From: Streptomyces anulatus
GTDB taxonomy: Bacteria > Actinomycetota > Actinomycetes > Streptomycetales > Streptomycetaceae
Length of the DNA stretch: 64,000 nt
Direction: 5' to 3'
Assembly: GCF_000721175.1 (NCBI RefSeq)
Contig: NZ_JOEZ01000007.1
Location: 124,001 to 188,000 of the forward strand
Below are positions 53,651 to 62,175 of this stretch, one piece after another. The position numbers were made by a program, and so were the translations under genes. A model generated the notes under the pieces. It made no database searches and was not told where the DNA came from. It saw only the letters and a program-made list of their open reading frames with translations. How positions within the stretch are numbered: the stretch's first letter is position 1; every line of letters starts with the position of its first letter.

Positions 53651-54224
53651 TCGCGTCCAGCCGATTGCGCGCCCCGGACTTCCGTATGGCGGCGGCCAGA
53701 TAATTGCGGACCGTCCCCGGCGTCAGGTGCAGTCGGGCGGCTATCCCGGCCACGGTGTCACCCCCCTCGGCCATCGAGAGCACACTCAACTCCCTCGGCG
53801 ATAACGGCATGTCGGCCACCTGGAGGAGGCTGAACGCCAGCGACTCGTCGATGTGCCGTCCGCCGTCCGCCAGTTTGTGCATCACCTCGGACAGGTCGTC
53901 CACCGGGCGGTACTTGTCGATGTAGCCGAGCGCTCCCGCCTCGTACGCCCGCCGCAGACCGCGCGGCCGGTCGCTCCGGGTGAGCACGGCGAGCGGAAAC
54001 GGCTCGCCGTGCGGTGCGGCCATCGTCTTCACCTCGTCGAGGACGTCCAGCGCGCCCGGACAGTCGAGGTCGGTGAGGATCACGTCGGGGCCCGGCTCGT
54101 TCAACGCGGCGCGTATCGCACCGTGTTCGGCGGTGCGGACCTCCATTCCCCGCCCCGTGCCGAGGAGCGAGGCCAACGATGCGCGCCACAACGGCACGGT
54201 GTGGACCAACAGCACGGTTGTCAT
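53619..54224 (-). CDS. amfR: Response regulator of the amf cluster
   Basis: 201 residues from the ATG at 54224. N-terminal receiver domain (TVLLVHTVPLWRASLASLL, acidic phosphoacceptor region VILTDLDCPG with Asp52/Asp54, and the conserved Lys in YIDKYRP) and a LuxR/NarL-type helix-turn-helix (LSPRELSVLSMAEGGDTVAGIAARLHLTPGTVRNYLAAAIRK). Convergent with amfTSBA, as ramR is with ramCSAB. No kinase is next to it, so it is an orphan regulator. RamR/AmfR activates the amf operon; in S. griseus amfR depends on AdpA. A near-match to the AdpA box lies at 54338-54347. Confidence 0.95.
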   Translation of the reverse strand: MTTVLLVHTVPLWRASLASLLGTGRGMEVRTAEHGAIRAALNEPGPDVILTDLDCPGALDVLDEVKTMAAPHGEPFPLAVLTRSDRPRGLRRAYEAGALGYIDKYRPVDDLSEVMHKLADGGRHIDESLAFSLLQVADMPLSPRELSVLSMAEGGDTVAGIAARLHLTPGTVRNYLAAAIRKSGARNRLDAIRRAKEAGWI

Positions 54225-54337
54225 CAATCTGCCCTCAACTCTTCTCTTCCGGCCCCCGCCCGACGCGGAACGCGACGGACTGTACGCACCCGGTGACGGG
54301 TTTCCAGTTGAACGCATGGGCATTCGCGTACGCCGAC

Positions 54338-54347
54338 GAACGGGCCG
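54338..54347 (-). promoter_or_regulatory. Possible AdpA-binding site upstream of amfR
   Basis: On the minus strand CGGCCCGTTC matches 9 of 10 positions of the AdpA consensus TGGCSNGWWY; 114-123 bases upstream of the amfR start. AdpA is known to activate amfR in S. griseus, but the consensus is loose, so this is tentative. Confidence 0.3.
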
Positions 54348-54494
54348 AATAACGCTCCCGTTGGGCGCGGAAGGGGGCGTTCGGATGCAAAACGGGAGCG
54401 CACGTCGCTCACGGATCGACCGTCTCGCCGCCACAAGGGCGTCAGGAGGGGCGACGCGGCGCGGATGTTGTGGATTCCCCGCCGGAGGGCCGGT

Positions 54495-55376
54495 TCAGTT
54501 CAGCAGGGCGCGTGCGGCGTGGGCCTTGCGCCGGATGTTCTCGGCCGTCGTCGGCTCGATTCCGTCGAGGACCTCCGCATACTCCTCCATCTCCGCCGCC
54601 CCGCGCAGGAACTCACCGCGCTGGACGAGGAGCTGGGCCCGCTCGTAGCGGAGCCTGGCCGGATGCGAGGGCAGGAGCAGCGACAGCTCCACCGCCCACA
54701 GGGCCACGTCCGTGCGCTCGGGCCGGGCCGCCGCCCACGCCCGGACGTTGTTCAGGATCCGCAGCACGATCTCCAGCGGTCGCGCGGGCACCGTCATCGA
54801 CGGTTCCAGCGCCGCCCCGGTCACCCCCGCCACCAGCCGCTCCGCGTCCTGACCGGTCAGCGGCGCGCCCCCGGCGAACGGATCGGCCAGCACCGGGTGC
54901 TCCTGCTCTCCGAAGCCGACCACGAAGTGGCCGGGCAGCGCCACGCCGTACACCGGGGCGCCCGCCCGTCTGGCGACCTCGATCCAGACGACCGACAGCA
55001 GGATCGGCAGGCCCCGGCGGCGACGCAGCACCTGCTGGAGGAGCGAGGAGTCCAGCCGCTGGTAGTCGACCGAGGAGCCGCCGAACCCGCAGCGCCCGCC
55101 CAGCAGTTCGGCCAGCGCCGAGGCCCAGGCGGCGGGGGAGCGGGAGCCGTGGGGCAGCAGCCCCGCCAGCCGGTCCAGCTCGATCTGCGCGGCGTCGATG
55201 CCGTACGGGTCGGGGTCGGCCTCCCCCGGGACCACCGGGCGGACCTCGGCCGGGCCCACCGGTCCGGCCTCCGCGCCCAGCAGGAGACAGAGGAGGGCGA
55301 GGTCCGGCCGCTCGGACCGGGCCTCCTCGGCGAACTGCCGCCGCCGCTCGGCCGTCCCGGAATCCAGCGCACTCAT
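54495..55376 (-). CDS. SirB1-like transglutaminase-fold protein
   Basis: 293 residues from the ATG at 55376; upstream frame is Arg/Gly-rich non-coding. It matches the SirB1/Transglut_core2 family: GGRCGFGGSSVDYQRLDSSLLQQVLRRRRGLPILLSVVWIEVARRAGAPVYGVALPGHFVVGF, with the expected Cys in GRCGFG and His in LPGHFVV, and a C-terminal TPR-like part (LSLLLPSHPARLRYERAQLLVQRGEF). Family function is unknown; a peptidase-like fold is known. Confidence 0.88.
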   Translation of the reverse strand: MSALDSGTAERRRQFAEEARSERPDLALLCLLLGAEAGPVGPAEVRPVVPGEADPDPYGIDAAQIELDRLAGLLPHGSRSPAAWASALAELLGGRCGFGGSSVDYQRLDSSLLQQVLRRRRGLPILLSVVWIEVARRAGAPVYGVALPGHFVVGFGEQEHPVLADPFAGGAPLTGQDAERLVAGVTGAALEPSMTVPARPLEIVLRILNNVRAWAAARPERTDVALWAVELSLLLPSHPARLRYERAQLLVQRGEFLRGAAEMEEYAEVLDGIEPTTAENIRRKAHAARALLN

Positions 55377-55464
55377 ATGCGACCCACGTCCCTGTCCCCG
55401 CGGCCCACGTCCCCGCGGCCCACGGTCCTGTGCCCGACGCCCCTGCGGCCCACCGCGTGGTCCC

Positions 55465-56469
55465 TCACACCGAGCGGTGGTGGCGGTAGTGGTGGTAGCG
55501 GTGGTGGGCCGCGAAGCCCATGCCGTCGTACAACCCCCGCGCCCCTTCATTGTGCTCCTCCACCTGGAGCCAGGCCGCCGAGGCACCCTCGTCCAGCGCC
55601 CGGCGCGCCAGCGCGGTCATCACGGTGGTGGCGAGCCCGCGCCGGCGCTGCTCCGGAGCGACCTCGACGGCCATGAAGCCCGCCCACCGCCCGTCCACGA
55701 CACACCGTCCGATCGCGTCCGGCGCGCCGGCGTCCCCGGGCACCGTGGCGAACCAGACCGAAGGGCCGCTGCCCAGCACCCGCAGCACGTGGCGGCCGGG
55801 AGTGGAGAAGCGCTGGTAGCGGGAGAGCCAGGCCGCGTCCGGCTCACGGGTCAGGCGGACCGCCGACACCTCCGCGTCCCGGTCACCGACCGGTGCCAGT
55901 GCGGCGATCCGCACCTCCGCCGAGACCTCGCGCCGCCAGCCGTGCCGCTCCAGCTCCGCGCACAGGATCTCCTGCGTGCCCTCGGCCCCGGTCGCCGTCT
56001 GGACGTACGCGGGCAGGCCCCGCTCCGCGTACCAGTCGCGGACCCGCCCGAGGGCCTCGTCGATCGGCAGGCCCGGATCGCCGAGCGGCAGCGCGGAGTT
56101 GGCGCGCCGGGTGAAGCCCCCGGCGGCGCGCAGCCGCCAGTCGCCCATCGCCTCGCTCTCCACGGGCTGCCAGGCACGCGCGGCGTGGGCGGCCAGCTCC
56201 TCGAAGGAGGCGGCGGGTCCCCGCCGGCGGGCCGGGGCGGCGGGCACGACCTTCCCCGCCACCAGGGACGACTCCACGATGTGGACGGTTTCCCCGCTCT
56301 TTCGTGTGACCGAGAGCACACCGCTGTTCCATGATGTGAGCACGCCGACCGCGTCGGTGAACTCCGCGCCGGTGCCCCCGCCCTCCGTCCGGAGCCGCAC
56401 GGAAACGCGTTTGCCCACGTCAGCGGGTGTGATGCGGACTTCCAGCCGTCCGCCGACGGTGAATTCCAC
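55465..56469 (-). CDS. GNAT family N-acetyltransferase
   Basis: 334 residues from the GTG at 56469, chosen because AGGAGGGG precedes it; an ATG at 56532 has no ribosome site and would run into the fdxA promoter. The N-terminal ~70 residues form a small beta-rich domain (VEFTVGGRLEVRITPADVGKRVSVRLR), the centre an Ala/Arg-rich linker, and the C-terminal ~140 residues a GNAT fold with the acetyl-CoA loop VAPEQRRRGLATTVMTALARRAL and the terminal LYDGMGFAAHHRYHHYRHH. Actinobacterial proteins of this arrangement next to fdxA are common. Substrate unknown. Confidence 0.85.
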   Translation of the reverse strand: MEFTVGGRLEVRITPADVGKRVSVRLRTEGGGTGAEFTDAVGVLTSWNSGVLSVTRKSGETVHIVESSLVAGKVVPAAPARRRGPAASFEELAAHAARAWQPVESEAMGDWRLRAAGGFTRRANSALPLGDPGLPIDEALGRVRDWYAERGLPAYVQTATGAEGTQEILCAELERHGWRREVSAEVRIAALAPVGDRDAEVSAVRLTREPDAAWLSRYQRFSTPGRHVLRVLGSGPSVWFATVPGDAGAPDAIGRCVVDGRWAGFMAVEVAPEQRRRGLATTVMTALARRALDEGASAAWLQVEEHNEGARGLYDGMGFAAHHRYHHYRHHRSV

Positions 56470-56588
56470 AGCTCTGTCCGCCCCTCCTGTTCGGATCGTG
56501 CCCGAGAACGGAGATACTAGGGGGCGGGGCATCGACGACGCCGCGCTCCCGCGCGAGAGCCAACGCCCTACCGAGGAGGAACGACAGC

Positions 56589-56909
56589 GTGACCTACGTC
56601 ATCGCGCAGCCTTGTGTCGACGTGAAGGACAAGGCCTGCATCGAAGAGTGCCCCGTCGACTGCATCTACGAGGGCCAACGGTCCTTGTACATCCACCCGG
56701 ACGAATGCGTCGACTGCGGAGCCTGTGAGCCGGTGTGCCCGGTCGAGGCCATCTTCTACGAGGACGACACTCCGGAGGAGTGGAAGGACTACTACAAGGC
56801 GAACGTCGAGTTCTTCGACGACCTCGGCTCGCCGGGCGGTGCTTCCAAGCTCGGTCTCATCGAGCGCGACCACGCGTTCATCGCCGGACTGCCGCCGCAG
56901 AACCAGTAA
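56589..56909 (+). CDS. fdxA: Ferredoxin, 7Fe type
   Basis: 106 residues, GTG start behind GAGGAACGAC. Two Cys clusters: CVDVKDKACIEECPVDCIYEG (the [3Fe-4S] side, where a Cys is spaced out) and CVDCGACEPVCPVEAI (the [4Fe-4S] side), then the long C-terminal extension typical of 7Fe ferredoxins. It is an electron carrier, possibly for P450s or reductases. Upstream of dapC, as in Mycobacterium (fdxC-dapC) by recollection. Confidence 0.95.
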   Translation: MTYVIAQPCVDVKDKACIEECPVDCIYEGQRSLYIHPDECVDCGACEPVCPVEAIFYEDDTPEEWKDYYKANVEFFDDLGSPGGASKLGLIERDHAFIAGLPPQNQ

Positions 56910-57075
56910 CCGGCGGCACCACGCGCGCGGCCCGGTCCCGTACGGCTTGTCACCGTGCGGGACCGAGGCGTTTCCCCGTACGCCGGGCCGTGCCGCACGC
57001 CCCGGACAGCAGGGCCGTCACCGTGCGCCCGTTCCGCCGCCGCCCGTACGAGAACATCCGAGAAAGCAGAACGCC

Positions 57076-58170
57076 GTGTCCGCAGTCTCCTCCCGTCTCC
57101 CGGTCTTCCCCTGGGACAAGCTCGCGCCCTACAAGTCGACGGCGCAGGCCCACCCGGACGGCATCGTGGACCTGTCCGTCGGCACCCCGGTCGACCCGGT
57201 CCCCGAGCTGATCCGGCGGGCGCTGGTCGCCGCGGCGGACAGCCCCGGCTATCCGACGGTGTGGGGCACCGAGGCCCTGCGGGACGCGCTCACCGGCTGG
57301 GTGGAGCGCCGCCTCGGCGCGGTCGGCGTGACCCACGCCAACGTGCTGCCCGTCGTCGGTTCCAAGGAACTGGTGGCCTGGCTGCCGACGCAGCTCGGAC
57401 TCGGCGCGGGCGACAAGGTGGCCTACCCCCGGCTCGCGTACCCGACGTACGAGGTCGGCGCCCGGCTCTGCGGCGCGGAGCCCGTCGTGTACGACGACCC
57501 GACCGAGCTGGACCCGGCGGGGCTGAAGCTGCTCTGGCTCAACTCGCCGTCCAACCCGACCGGGAAGGTGCTGCCCAAGGACGAGCTGACCCGGATCGTC
57601 GCCTGGGCGCGCGAGCACGGGATCCTGGTCTTCAGCGACGAGTGCTACCTGGAGCTGGGCTGGGACGCCGAGCCGGTCTCGGTGCTCCACCCGGACGTCT
57701 GCGGCGGTCACTACGACGGCATCGTCGCGGTCCACTCGCTCTCCAAGCGCTCCAACCTGGCCGGGTACCGGGCCGCCTTCATCGCGGGTGACGCGGCCGT
57801 CCTCGGCGAGCTGCTGCTGATCCGCAAGCACGGCGGGATGATGACGCCCGCCCCGGTCCAGGCCGCCGCCGTCGCCGCCCTCGGCGACGACGTGCACGTG
57901 TCCGAGCAGCGCGCCCGTTACGCGGACCGGCGCCTGGCCCTGCGCGCGGCCCTGGAGGCGCACGGCTTCCGGATCGAGCACAGCGAGGCGAGCCTCTACC
58001 TGTGGGTGACCCGCGACGAGCCGTGCTGGGACACCGTGGCCTACCTCGCGGAGCTGGGCATCCTGGTGGCGCCCGGCGACTTCTACGGCCCCGCGGGCGC
58101 GAGCTTCGTCCGGGTGGCGTTCACCGCGACCGACGAGCGGGTGGCGGCGGCGGTCAAGCGCCTGTCCTGA
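57076..58170 (+). CDS. dapC: Succinyl-diaminopimelate aminotransferase
   Basis: 364 residues, class I/II PLP aminotransferase. Markers: SRLPVFPWDKLAPYKSTAQAHPDGIVDLSVGTPVDPVP at the start, PTVWGTEALRDAL, NSPSNPTGKVLP, FSDECYLELGW and the PLP-lysine motif SLSKRSNLAGYR (Lys in SKRS). Actinobacterial DapC converts N-succinyl-2-amino-6-oxopimelate with glutamate to N-succinyl-LL-diaminopimelate for lysine and cell-wall synthesis. It follows fdxA by 166 bases; dapE, the next pathway step, lies ~1.9 kb downstream. GTG start at 57076. Confidence 0.92.
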   Translation: MSAVSSRLPVFPWDKLAPYKSTAQAHPDGIVDLSVGTPVDPVPELIRRALVAAADSPGYPTVWGTEALRDALTGWVERRLGAVGVTHANVLPVVGSKELVAWLPTQLGLGAGDKVAYPRLAYPTYEVGARLCGAEPVVYDDPTELDPAGLKLLWLNSPSNPTGKVLPKDELTRIVAWAREHGILVFSDECYLELGWDAEPVSVLHPDVCGGHYDGIVAVHSLSKRSNLAGYRAAFIAGDAAVLGELLLIRKHGGMMTPAPVQAAAVAALGDDVHVSEQRARYADRRLALRAALEAHGFRIEHSEASLYLWVTRDEPCWDTVAYLAELGILVAPGDFYGPAGASFVRVAFTATDERVAAAVKRLS

Positions 58171-58200
58171 CCGGAGCCGCCACCGCACGGCGACGCAACG

Positions 58201-58242
58201 CGCCGAGGGCCTCGGGAGTGCGCACTCCCGAGGCCCTCGGCG
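58201..58242. terminator. Bidirectional terminator, 42-base palindrome
   Basis: Perfect uninterrupted palindrome beginning CGCCGAGGGCCTCGGGAG, centred on TGCGCA, between the convergent dapC and secreted-repeat genes. Confidence 0.9.
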
Positions 58243-58263
58243 CGTTCCTGGTGCGGCGGTGGA

Positions 58264-58749
58264 TCAGCCGCCGATCGGCAGACCGCCCAGCGGCAGGCCG
58301 CCCTGCGTGAGGCCGTCGGTGGGCAGACCGCCACCGAGCGCGTCGGTGGGCAGACCGCCCTGGGTGAGGGCCTCGGTCGGCAGGCCGCCACCGGCGGCGT
58401 CGGCCACACCGCCCAAGGCCTGGCCCGCGTTGCCCGCGGCCTGGCCGGCCGTCTCCTGGGCGGCCGGGACGGCGACCGCGGCGGACGTGCCAAGGGTCTG
58501 GCCCGCGGCGGGAACCGCCGTGCCGACGAGCCGGCCACCGGTCTCGCCCGCCGCCTTGGTGCCCTGCTGGGCGGCGCTGTCCACGGTGTCGCCGAGGCCG
58601 GCACCGTCCAGCGCGGTCAGGCCGCCCAGGTCCGGGCTCGCCGGGAGATCTGCGGCGCTCGCGGCGCCGGCCGCACCGACCACGGGGGCCGCGCCTGCGG
58701 CGATCAGCAGCGCGGCACGAGCGATCCGACGGGTCAGGGGGAGGGACAT
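58264..58749 (-). CDS. Secreted Gly/Leu/Pro/Ala repeat protein
   Basis: 161 residues. Signal peptide (ARAALLIAAGAAPVVGAAGAASA, cleavage near ASAA) and a short mature protein of low complexity: an Ala/Gly/Gln-rich middle (AQETAGQAAGNAGQAL) and a C-terminal array of GGLPTxALTQ / GGGLPTDGLTQ units ending in GGLPLGGLPIGG. Length and place downstream of dapC are, from memory, conserved in Streptomyces (where it is sometimes misnamed ATP-binding). A structural or surface role is likely. Start ATG with AAGGAGC. Confidence 0.8.
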   Translation of the reverse strand: MSLPLTRRIARAALLIAAGAAPVVGAAGAASAADLPASPDLGGLTALDGAGLGDTVDSAAQQGTKAAGETGGRLVGTAVPAAGQTLGTSAAVAVPAAQETAGQAAGNAGQALGGVADAAGGGLPTEALTQGGLPTDALGGGLPTDGLTQGGLPLGGLPIGG

Positions 58750-59039
58750 GATGCTCCTTCAGCGGGTTGTGCACGAGGTCGTCCGTCCGGTGATCGGACG
58801 CACTGACAACCGCTTCGGGGGAGGGGAAAGTTGCGGTGGGCAAAGGTAAAGACTGAGTAATGCGTCCGATTATCCGCAGCGGAAGAACCCGGGCAAACGA
58901 TCCAAACCGCCGGATCCCGATGAACCGTCACTTCCCTTGTGGGGCAAGGGAATCGGAGGAGGCTGACGACCTCGTGGGAAGCCGTGCGGAAAAGGTCCGA
59001 GGCCTTGGCCCCCAGGGTCCGAACGGGTGACGGGCCGTA
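58750..59039. promoter_or_regulatory. Regulatory region of the secreted repeat gene
   Basis: Minus-strand promoter candidate: -35 TTGCCC (58891-58896) and -10 GATAAT (58869-58874) with a 16-base spacer. A 10-bp perfect inverted repeat ATCGGACGCA (58793-58802) / TGCGTCCGAT (58861-58870) has one arm over the -10 box, so it could be an operator. A small hairpin CCCTTG / CAAGGG at 58934-58950 may end the next gene. Confidence 0.45.
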
Positions 59040-59969
59040 CTACTGAGCGACCCGGATCCTGACCGTCGACGTGCCCGTTTCGCTGCCCTTCGCACGTTCC
59101 GTCCGCCAGCCCGTACCGGCGTCCCAGACCCGGTCCGCGTAGCTCACGCGCTCGATCCGCAGCGCCTCGGACTGCGCCACGGCCCAGTGCGCCAGCTCCC
59201 AGCCCCGCCGCGGCGGGGACGCGTCCCCGGCCCGCGCCGCGGCCGCCGGGACGGGCACCGACACGGTCGAGGCGGCGGACGAGCCCGCGGCCTTCGCGGC
59301 GGGCAGCACGTCCTTGCCGAAGGCCCGCACCAGCTCGGCCCGCACCTGCCCGGCATCCCCCGGGCCGTCCGCCGTGGCCGTCGACGGGGTGCAGTTCAGC
59401 GAGGCCGGCCTGCGCCCGGTCAGCGCGGCGGCCAGCAGCGCGGCATCCGGCTCGTGCTTCGCGTACGCCTGCGGGAAACCACTGCGCTGCACGCGCTGCG
59501 CGGCCACCGTCAGCGGCAGCCGCGAGTAACCCGGGACCTCGGCGAGATGGTCGTAGAACTCACCGGACGAATAGACCGGGTCCATGATCTGCGCCGGAGT
59601 GCCCCAGCCCTGCGACGGCCGCTGCTGGAACAGTCCCAGCGAGTCCCGGTCCCCGTAGTCGATGTTGCGGAGCGTGGACTCCTGGAGCGCGGTGGCCAGT
59701 GCGATCGTCACCGCCCGCTCGGGCATGCCCCGGGTGGTGCCGACCGCGGAGATCGTCGCCGCGTTCACCGCCTGGGCCAGGCTCATCTCGTACGTGTGCG
59801 ACGCCCCGCCGTCCCCGTCGGAGGCCTCCACGACGCAGCGGGGCAGGCTCTTCGAGCCGGAGGAGTCGTACTGCACCGCCAGATATCCGCCCAGGGCCGC
59901 GAGCACGGCGAAGGCGGCCGCGAATCGGATGAGGCGGCTGCGGCGGGCGGGGCTGGCTGTCCGGGGCAC
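59040..59969 (-). CDS. Membrane-anchored lytic transglycosylase-like protein
   Basis: 309 residues from the GTG at 59969 (an ATG at 60032 would add ~20 residues that overlap the dapE start). One N-terminal membrane segment (LIRFAAAFAVLAALGGYLAV), then a domain of lysozyme/transglycosylase character (AQAVNAATISAVGTTRGMPERAVTIALATALQESTLRNIDYGDRDSLGLFQQRPSQGWG): Glu in ALQEST is placed like the catalytic Glu of goose-type lysozymes. The C-terminal part is Ala/Ser-rich. A cell-wall role is likely; the enzymatic activity is an inference. Conserved in Streptomyces beside dapE. Confidence 0.78.
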   Translation of the reverse strand: MPRTASPARRSRLIRFAAAFAVLAALGGYLAVQYDSSGSKSLPRCVVEASDGDGGASHTYEMSLAQAVNAATISAVGTTRGMPERAVTIALATALQESTLRNIDYGDRDSLGLFQQRPSQGWGTPAQIMDPVYSSGEFYDHLAEVPGYSRLPLTVAAQRVQRSGFPQAYAKHEPDAALLAAALTGRRPASLNCTPSTATADGPGDAGQVRAELVRAFGKDVLPAAKAAGSSAASTVSVPVPAAAARAGDASPPRRGWELAHWAVAQSEALRIERVSYADRVWDAGTGWRTERAKGSETGTSTVRIRVAQ

Positions 59970-60030
59970 AGGCCCACCGTACTGGAGGGTCAGGCCGGGG
60001 CCGATACCCAAGTCCCTTAGGGTCGGGGCC

Positions 60031-61110
60031 ATGGCCGACAGCACCCTTGACCTCACCCTGGACGGACCGGCGCTCACCGCCCGGCTCGTCGACCTCCCTT
60101 CGGTCAGCGGGGAGGAGAAGGCCCTCGCCGACGCGATCGAATCGGCCCTGCGCGCCCTGCCCCACCTCACCGTCGACCGCCACGGCGACAACGTCGTCGC
60201 CCGGACGAACCTGGGCCGCGCCGAGCGCGTCGTCCTCGCCGGGCACATCGACACCGTGCCGATCGCCGACAACGTCCCCTCCCGCCTCGACGGGAACGGG
60301 ATCCTCTGGGGCTGCGGGACCTCCGACATGAAGTCCGGCGTCGCCGTCCAGCTCCGGATCGCCGCGACGGTCCCCGAGCCCAACCGCGACCTGACCTTCA
60401 TCTTCTACGACAATGAAGAGGTCGCCGCGCACCTCAACGGCCTCGGCCACATCGCCGACGCCCACCCCGAGTGGCTCGCCGGAGACTTCGCCGTCCTCCT
60501 TGAGCCCTCCGACGGCGAGGTCGAGGGCGGCTGCCAGGGCACCCTGCGGGTCCACCTGCGTACAGCAGGGGAGCGGGCGCACTCCGCGCGCAGCTGGAAG
60601 GGCTCCAACGCCGTGCACGCCGCGGCCCCGATCCTCGCGAGGCTCGCCGCGTACGAGCCCCGCCGCCCGGTGATCGAGGGCCTCGAATACCACGAGGGCC
60701 TCAACGCCGTCGGCATCGAGGGCGGCGTCGCCACCAACGTCATCCCGGACGCCTGCACCGTCGTCGTCAACTACCGCTACGCCCCCGACCGCAGTGAGGA
60801 GGAGGCGGTCGCCCACGTCCGCGAGGTCTTCGCCGACTGCGGCGTGGCCGAGATCGTCATCGACGACCACTCCGGCGCCGCCATGCCCGGCCTCTCGCAC
60901 CCCGCCGCCCAGGCGTTCATGACCGCCGTCGGCGGCACCGCCCGGCCCAAGTTCGGCTGGACCGACGTCTCCCGCTTCGGCGCGCTCGGCGTCCCCGCGG
61001 TGAACTACGGTCCCGGCGACCCGATGTACGCCCACAAGCGCGACGAGCACGTGGCGGTCGCGAAGATCACCCACTGCGAGGAACGGCTGCGCTCCTGGCT
61101 GACCAGCTGA
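60031..61110 (+). CDS. dapE: Succinyl-diaminopimelate desuccinylase
   Basis: 359 residues, ATG at 60031 in a CCATGG shared with a possible start of the divergent gene. M20 family markers: VLAGHIDTVPIADN (first metal His and Asp), CGTSDMKSGVA (bridging Asp), FYDNEEV (catalytic Glu-Glu), and LEPSDGEVEGGCQGTLR. DapE converts N-succinyl-LL-diaminopimelate to LL-diaminopimelate and succinate. It follows dapC in the pathway; LL-DAP is the wall diamine of Streptomyces. Confidence 0.94.
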   Translation: MADSTLDLTLDGPALTARLVDLPSVSGEEKALADAIESALRALPHLTVDRHGDNVVARTNLGRAERVVLAGHIDTVPIADNVPSRLDGNGILWGCGTSDMKSGVAVQLRIAATVPEPNRDLTFIFYDNEEVAAHLNGLGHIADAHPEWLAGDFAVLLEPSDGEVEGGCQGTLRVHLRTAGERAHSARSWKGSNAVHAAAPILARLAAYEPRRPVIEGLEYHEGLNAVGIEGGVATNVIPDACTVVVNYRYAPDRSEEEAVAHVREVFADCGVAEIVIDDHSGAAMPGLSHPAAQAFMTAVGGTARPKFGWTDVSRFGALGVPAVNYGPGDPMYAHKRDEHVAVAKITHCEERLRSWLTS

Positions 61111-61214
61111 CGCACGGCATTCCCCCGTACGTAACCTCCGCCGATCTACGCTGGCCGGACGCAGCACGACACAGCCCGGCCCAGGACGACGCAGGTCGGT
61201 GGAGGGAGCGGAAC

Positions 61215-62087
61215 ATGGGCAACGCCGAGGACGCACGAATCCCCGAAGGTGCGGAGGTCCCCGAGGGCGCGGTCGGCCCCGAGGAACAGTGGCTGGGCCC
61301 GGTCCTGCGCCGCAGGGAGCAGGTCCAGCCCGGCACGACCGACCAGAGGCTGCTGGACTCCGAGGGCGATTCCGAGTGGGTGCACACCGACCCCTGGCGG
61401 GTGATGCGCATCCAGTCGGAGTTCGTCGAGGGCTTCGGCGCGCTCGCCGAACTGCCGAGCGCGATCAGCGTCTTCGGCTCGGCCCGCACCCCGGCCGGAT
61501 CTCCGGAGTACGAGGCCGGGGTGGCGATCGGCAAGGCACTGGTCGACGCGGGCTTCGCGGTGATCACCGGCGGCGGCCCGGGCGCGATGGAGGCCGCGAA
61601 CAAGGGCGCCCGGGAGGCGAAGGGCGTCTCGGTCGGCCTCGGCATCGAACTGCCCTTCGAGTCGGGCCTCAACCCGCACGTCGACATCGGCGTCAACTTC
61701 CGCTACTTCTTCGTCCGCAAGACGATGTTCGTGAAGTACGCCCAGGGCTTCGTGGTCCTGCCCGGCGGCCTCGGCACCCTGGACGAACTCTTCGAGGCGC
61801 TGACCCTCGTCCAGACCGGCAAGGTCACCCGCTTCCCGATCGTCCTGTTCGGCACGGCCTACTGGGGCGGCCTGATCGACTGGCTCCGCGACACGGTGGT
61901 GGCCCAGGGCAAGGCCTCGGAGAAGGACCTGCTGCTCTTCCACGTGACGGACGACGTGGAGGAAGCGGTGATGCTGGTCACGAAGGAGGTCGCCGGTGAA
62001 ATCGAGCCCGGCCACCTCAAGCCCGCCCGGCGTTCGAGGGTTTCTGTTCAGGCAGATCCGGCCCGATCGAGCCGGCCCGGCGACTGA
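61215..62087 (+). CDS. LOG family protein (TIGR00730, putative nucleotide phosphoribohydrolase)
   Basis: 290 residues. A ~60-residue N-terminal extension precedes the LOG core: ISVFGSART, VITGGGPGAMEAANKGAREA, the catalytic Arg and Glu in FRYFFVRKTMFVKYAQGFVVLPGGLGTLDELFEALTLVQTGK. LOG enzymes cleave ribose-5-phosphate from cytokinin nucleotides. The last ~20 residues (ARRSRVSVQADPARSSRPGD) have little homology and are read through part of a dispersed Streptomyces repeat, so the ancestral stop may have been lost. It lies between dapE and the DHPS paralogue, as in Mycobacterium (Rv1205; recollection). Confidence 0.9.
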   Translation: MGNAEDARIPEGAEVPEGAVGPEEQWLGPVLRRREQVQPGTTDQRLLDSEGDSEWVHTDPWRVMRIQSEFVEGFGALAELPSAISVFGSARTPAGSPEYEAGVAIGKALVDAGFAVITGGGPGAMEAANKGAREAKGVSVGLGIELPFESGLNPHVDIGVNFRYFFVRKTMFVKYAQGFVVLPGGLGTLDELFEALTLVQTGKVTRFPIVLFGTAYWGGLIDWLRDTVVAQGKASEKDLLLFHVTDDVEEAVMLVTKEVAGEIEPGHLKPARRSRVSVQADPARSSRPGD

Positions 62088-62160
62088 AGGCATCGGTACC
62101 AGCCCCTCCGGCGCTTGAGGAGCGGGGTCCGGGGGCAGCGCCCCGGACCTCACCCGCCGG
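62020..62160 (+). repeat. Dispersed Streptomyces GC-rich intergenic repeat (degraded copies)
   Basis: AAGCCCGCCCGGCGTTCGAG (62020-62039) and AGCCCCTCCGGCGCTTGAGG (62102-62121), followed by GGGGTCCGGGGGCAGCGCCC. Both match the form CAGCCCGTCCGGCGnTTGAGGA...GGGTCCGGGGGC of a repeat that is scattered in many Streptomyces genomes (recollection). The first copy is inside the 3' end of the LOG-family gene. Confidence 0.65.
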
Positions 62161-62175
62161 GCAGGCGGCAGGCCC

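Noticed and set aside
58840..58960. Possible ydaO-type riboswitch upstream of the secreted repeat gene
   Set aside because: The conserved ydaO core segments could not be found on either strand.
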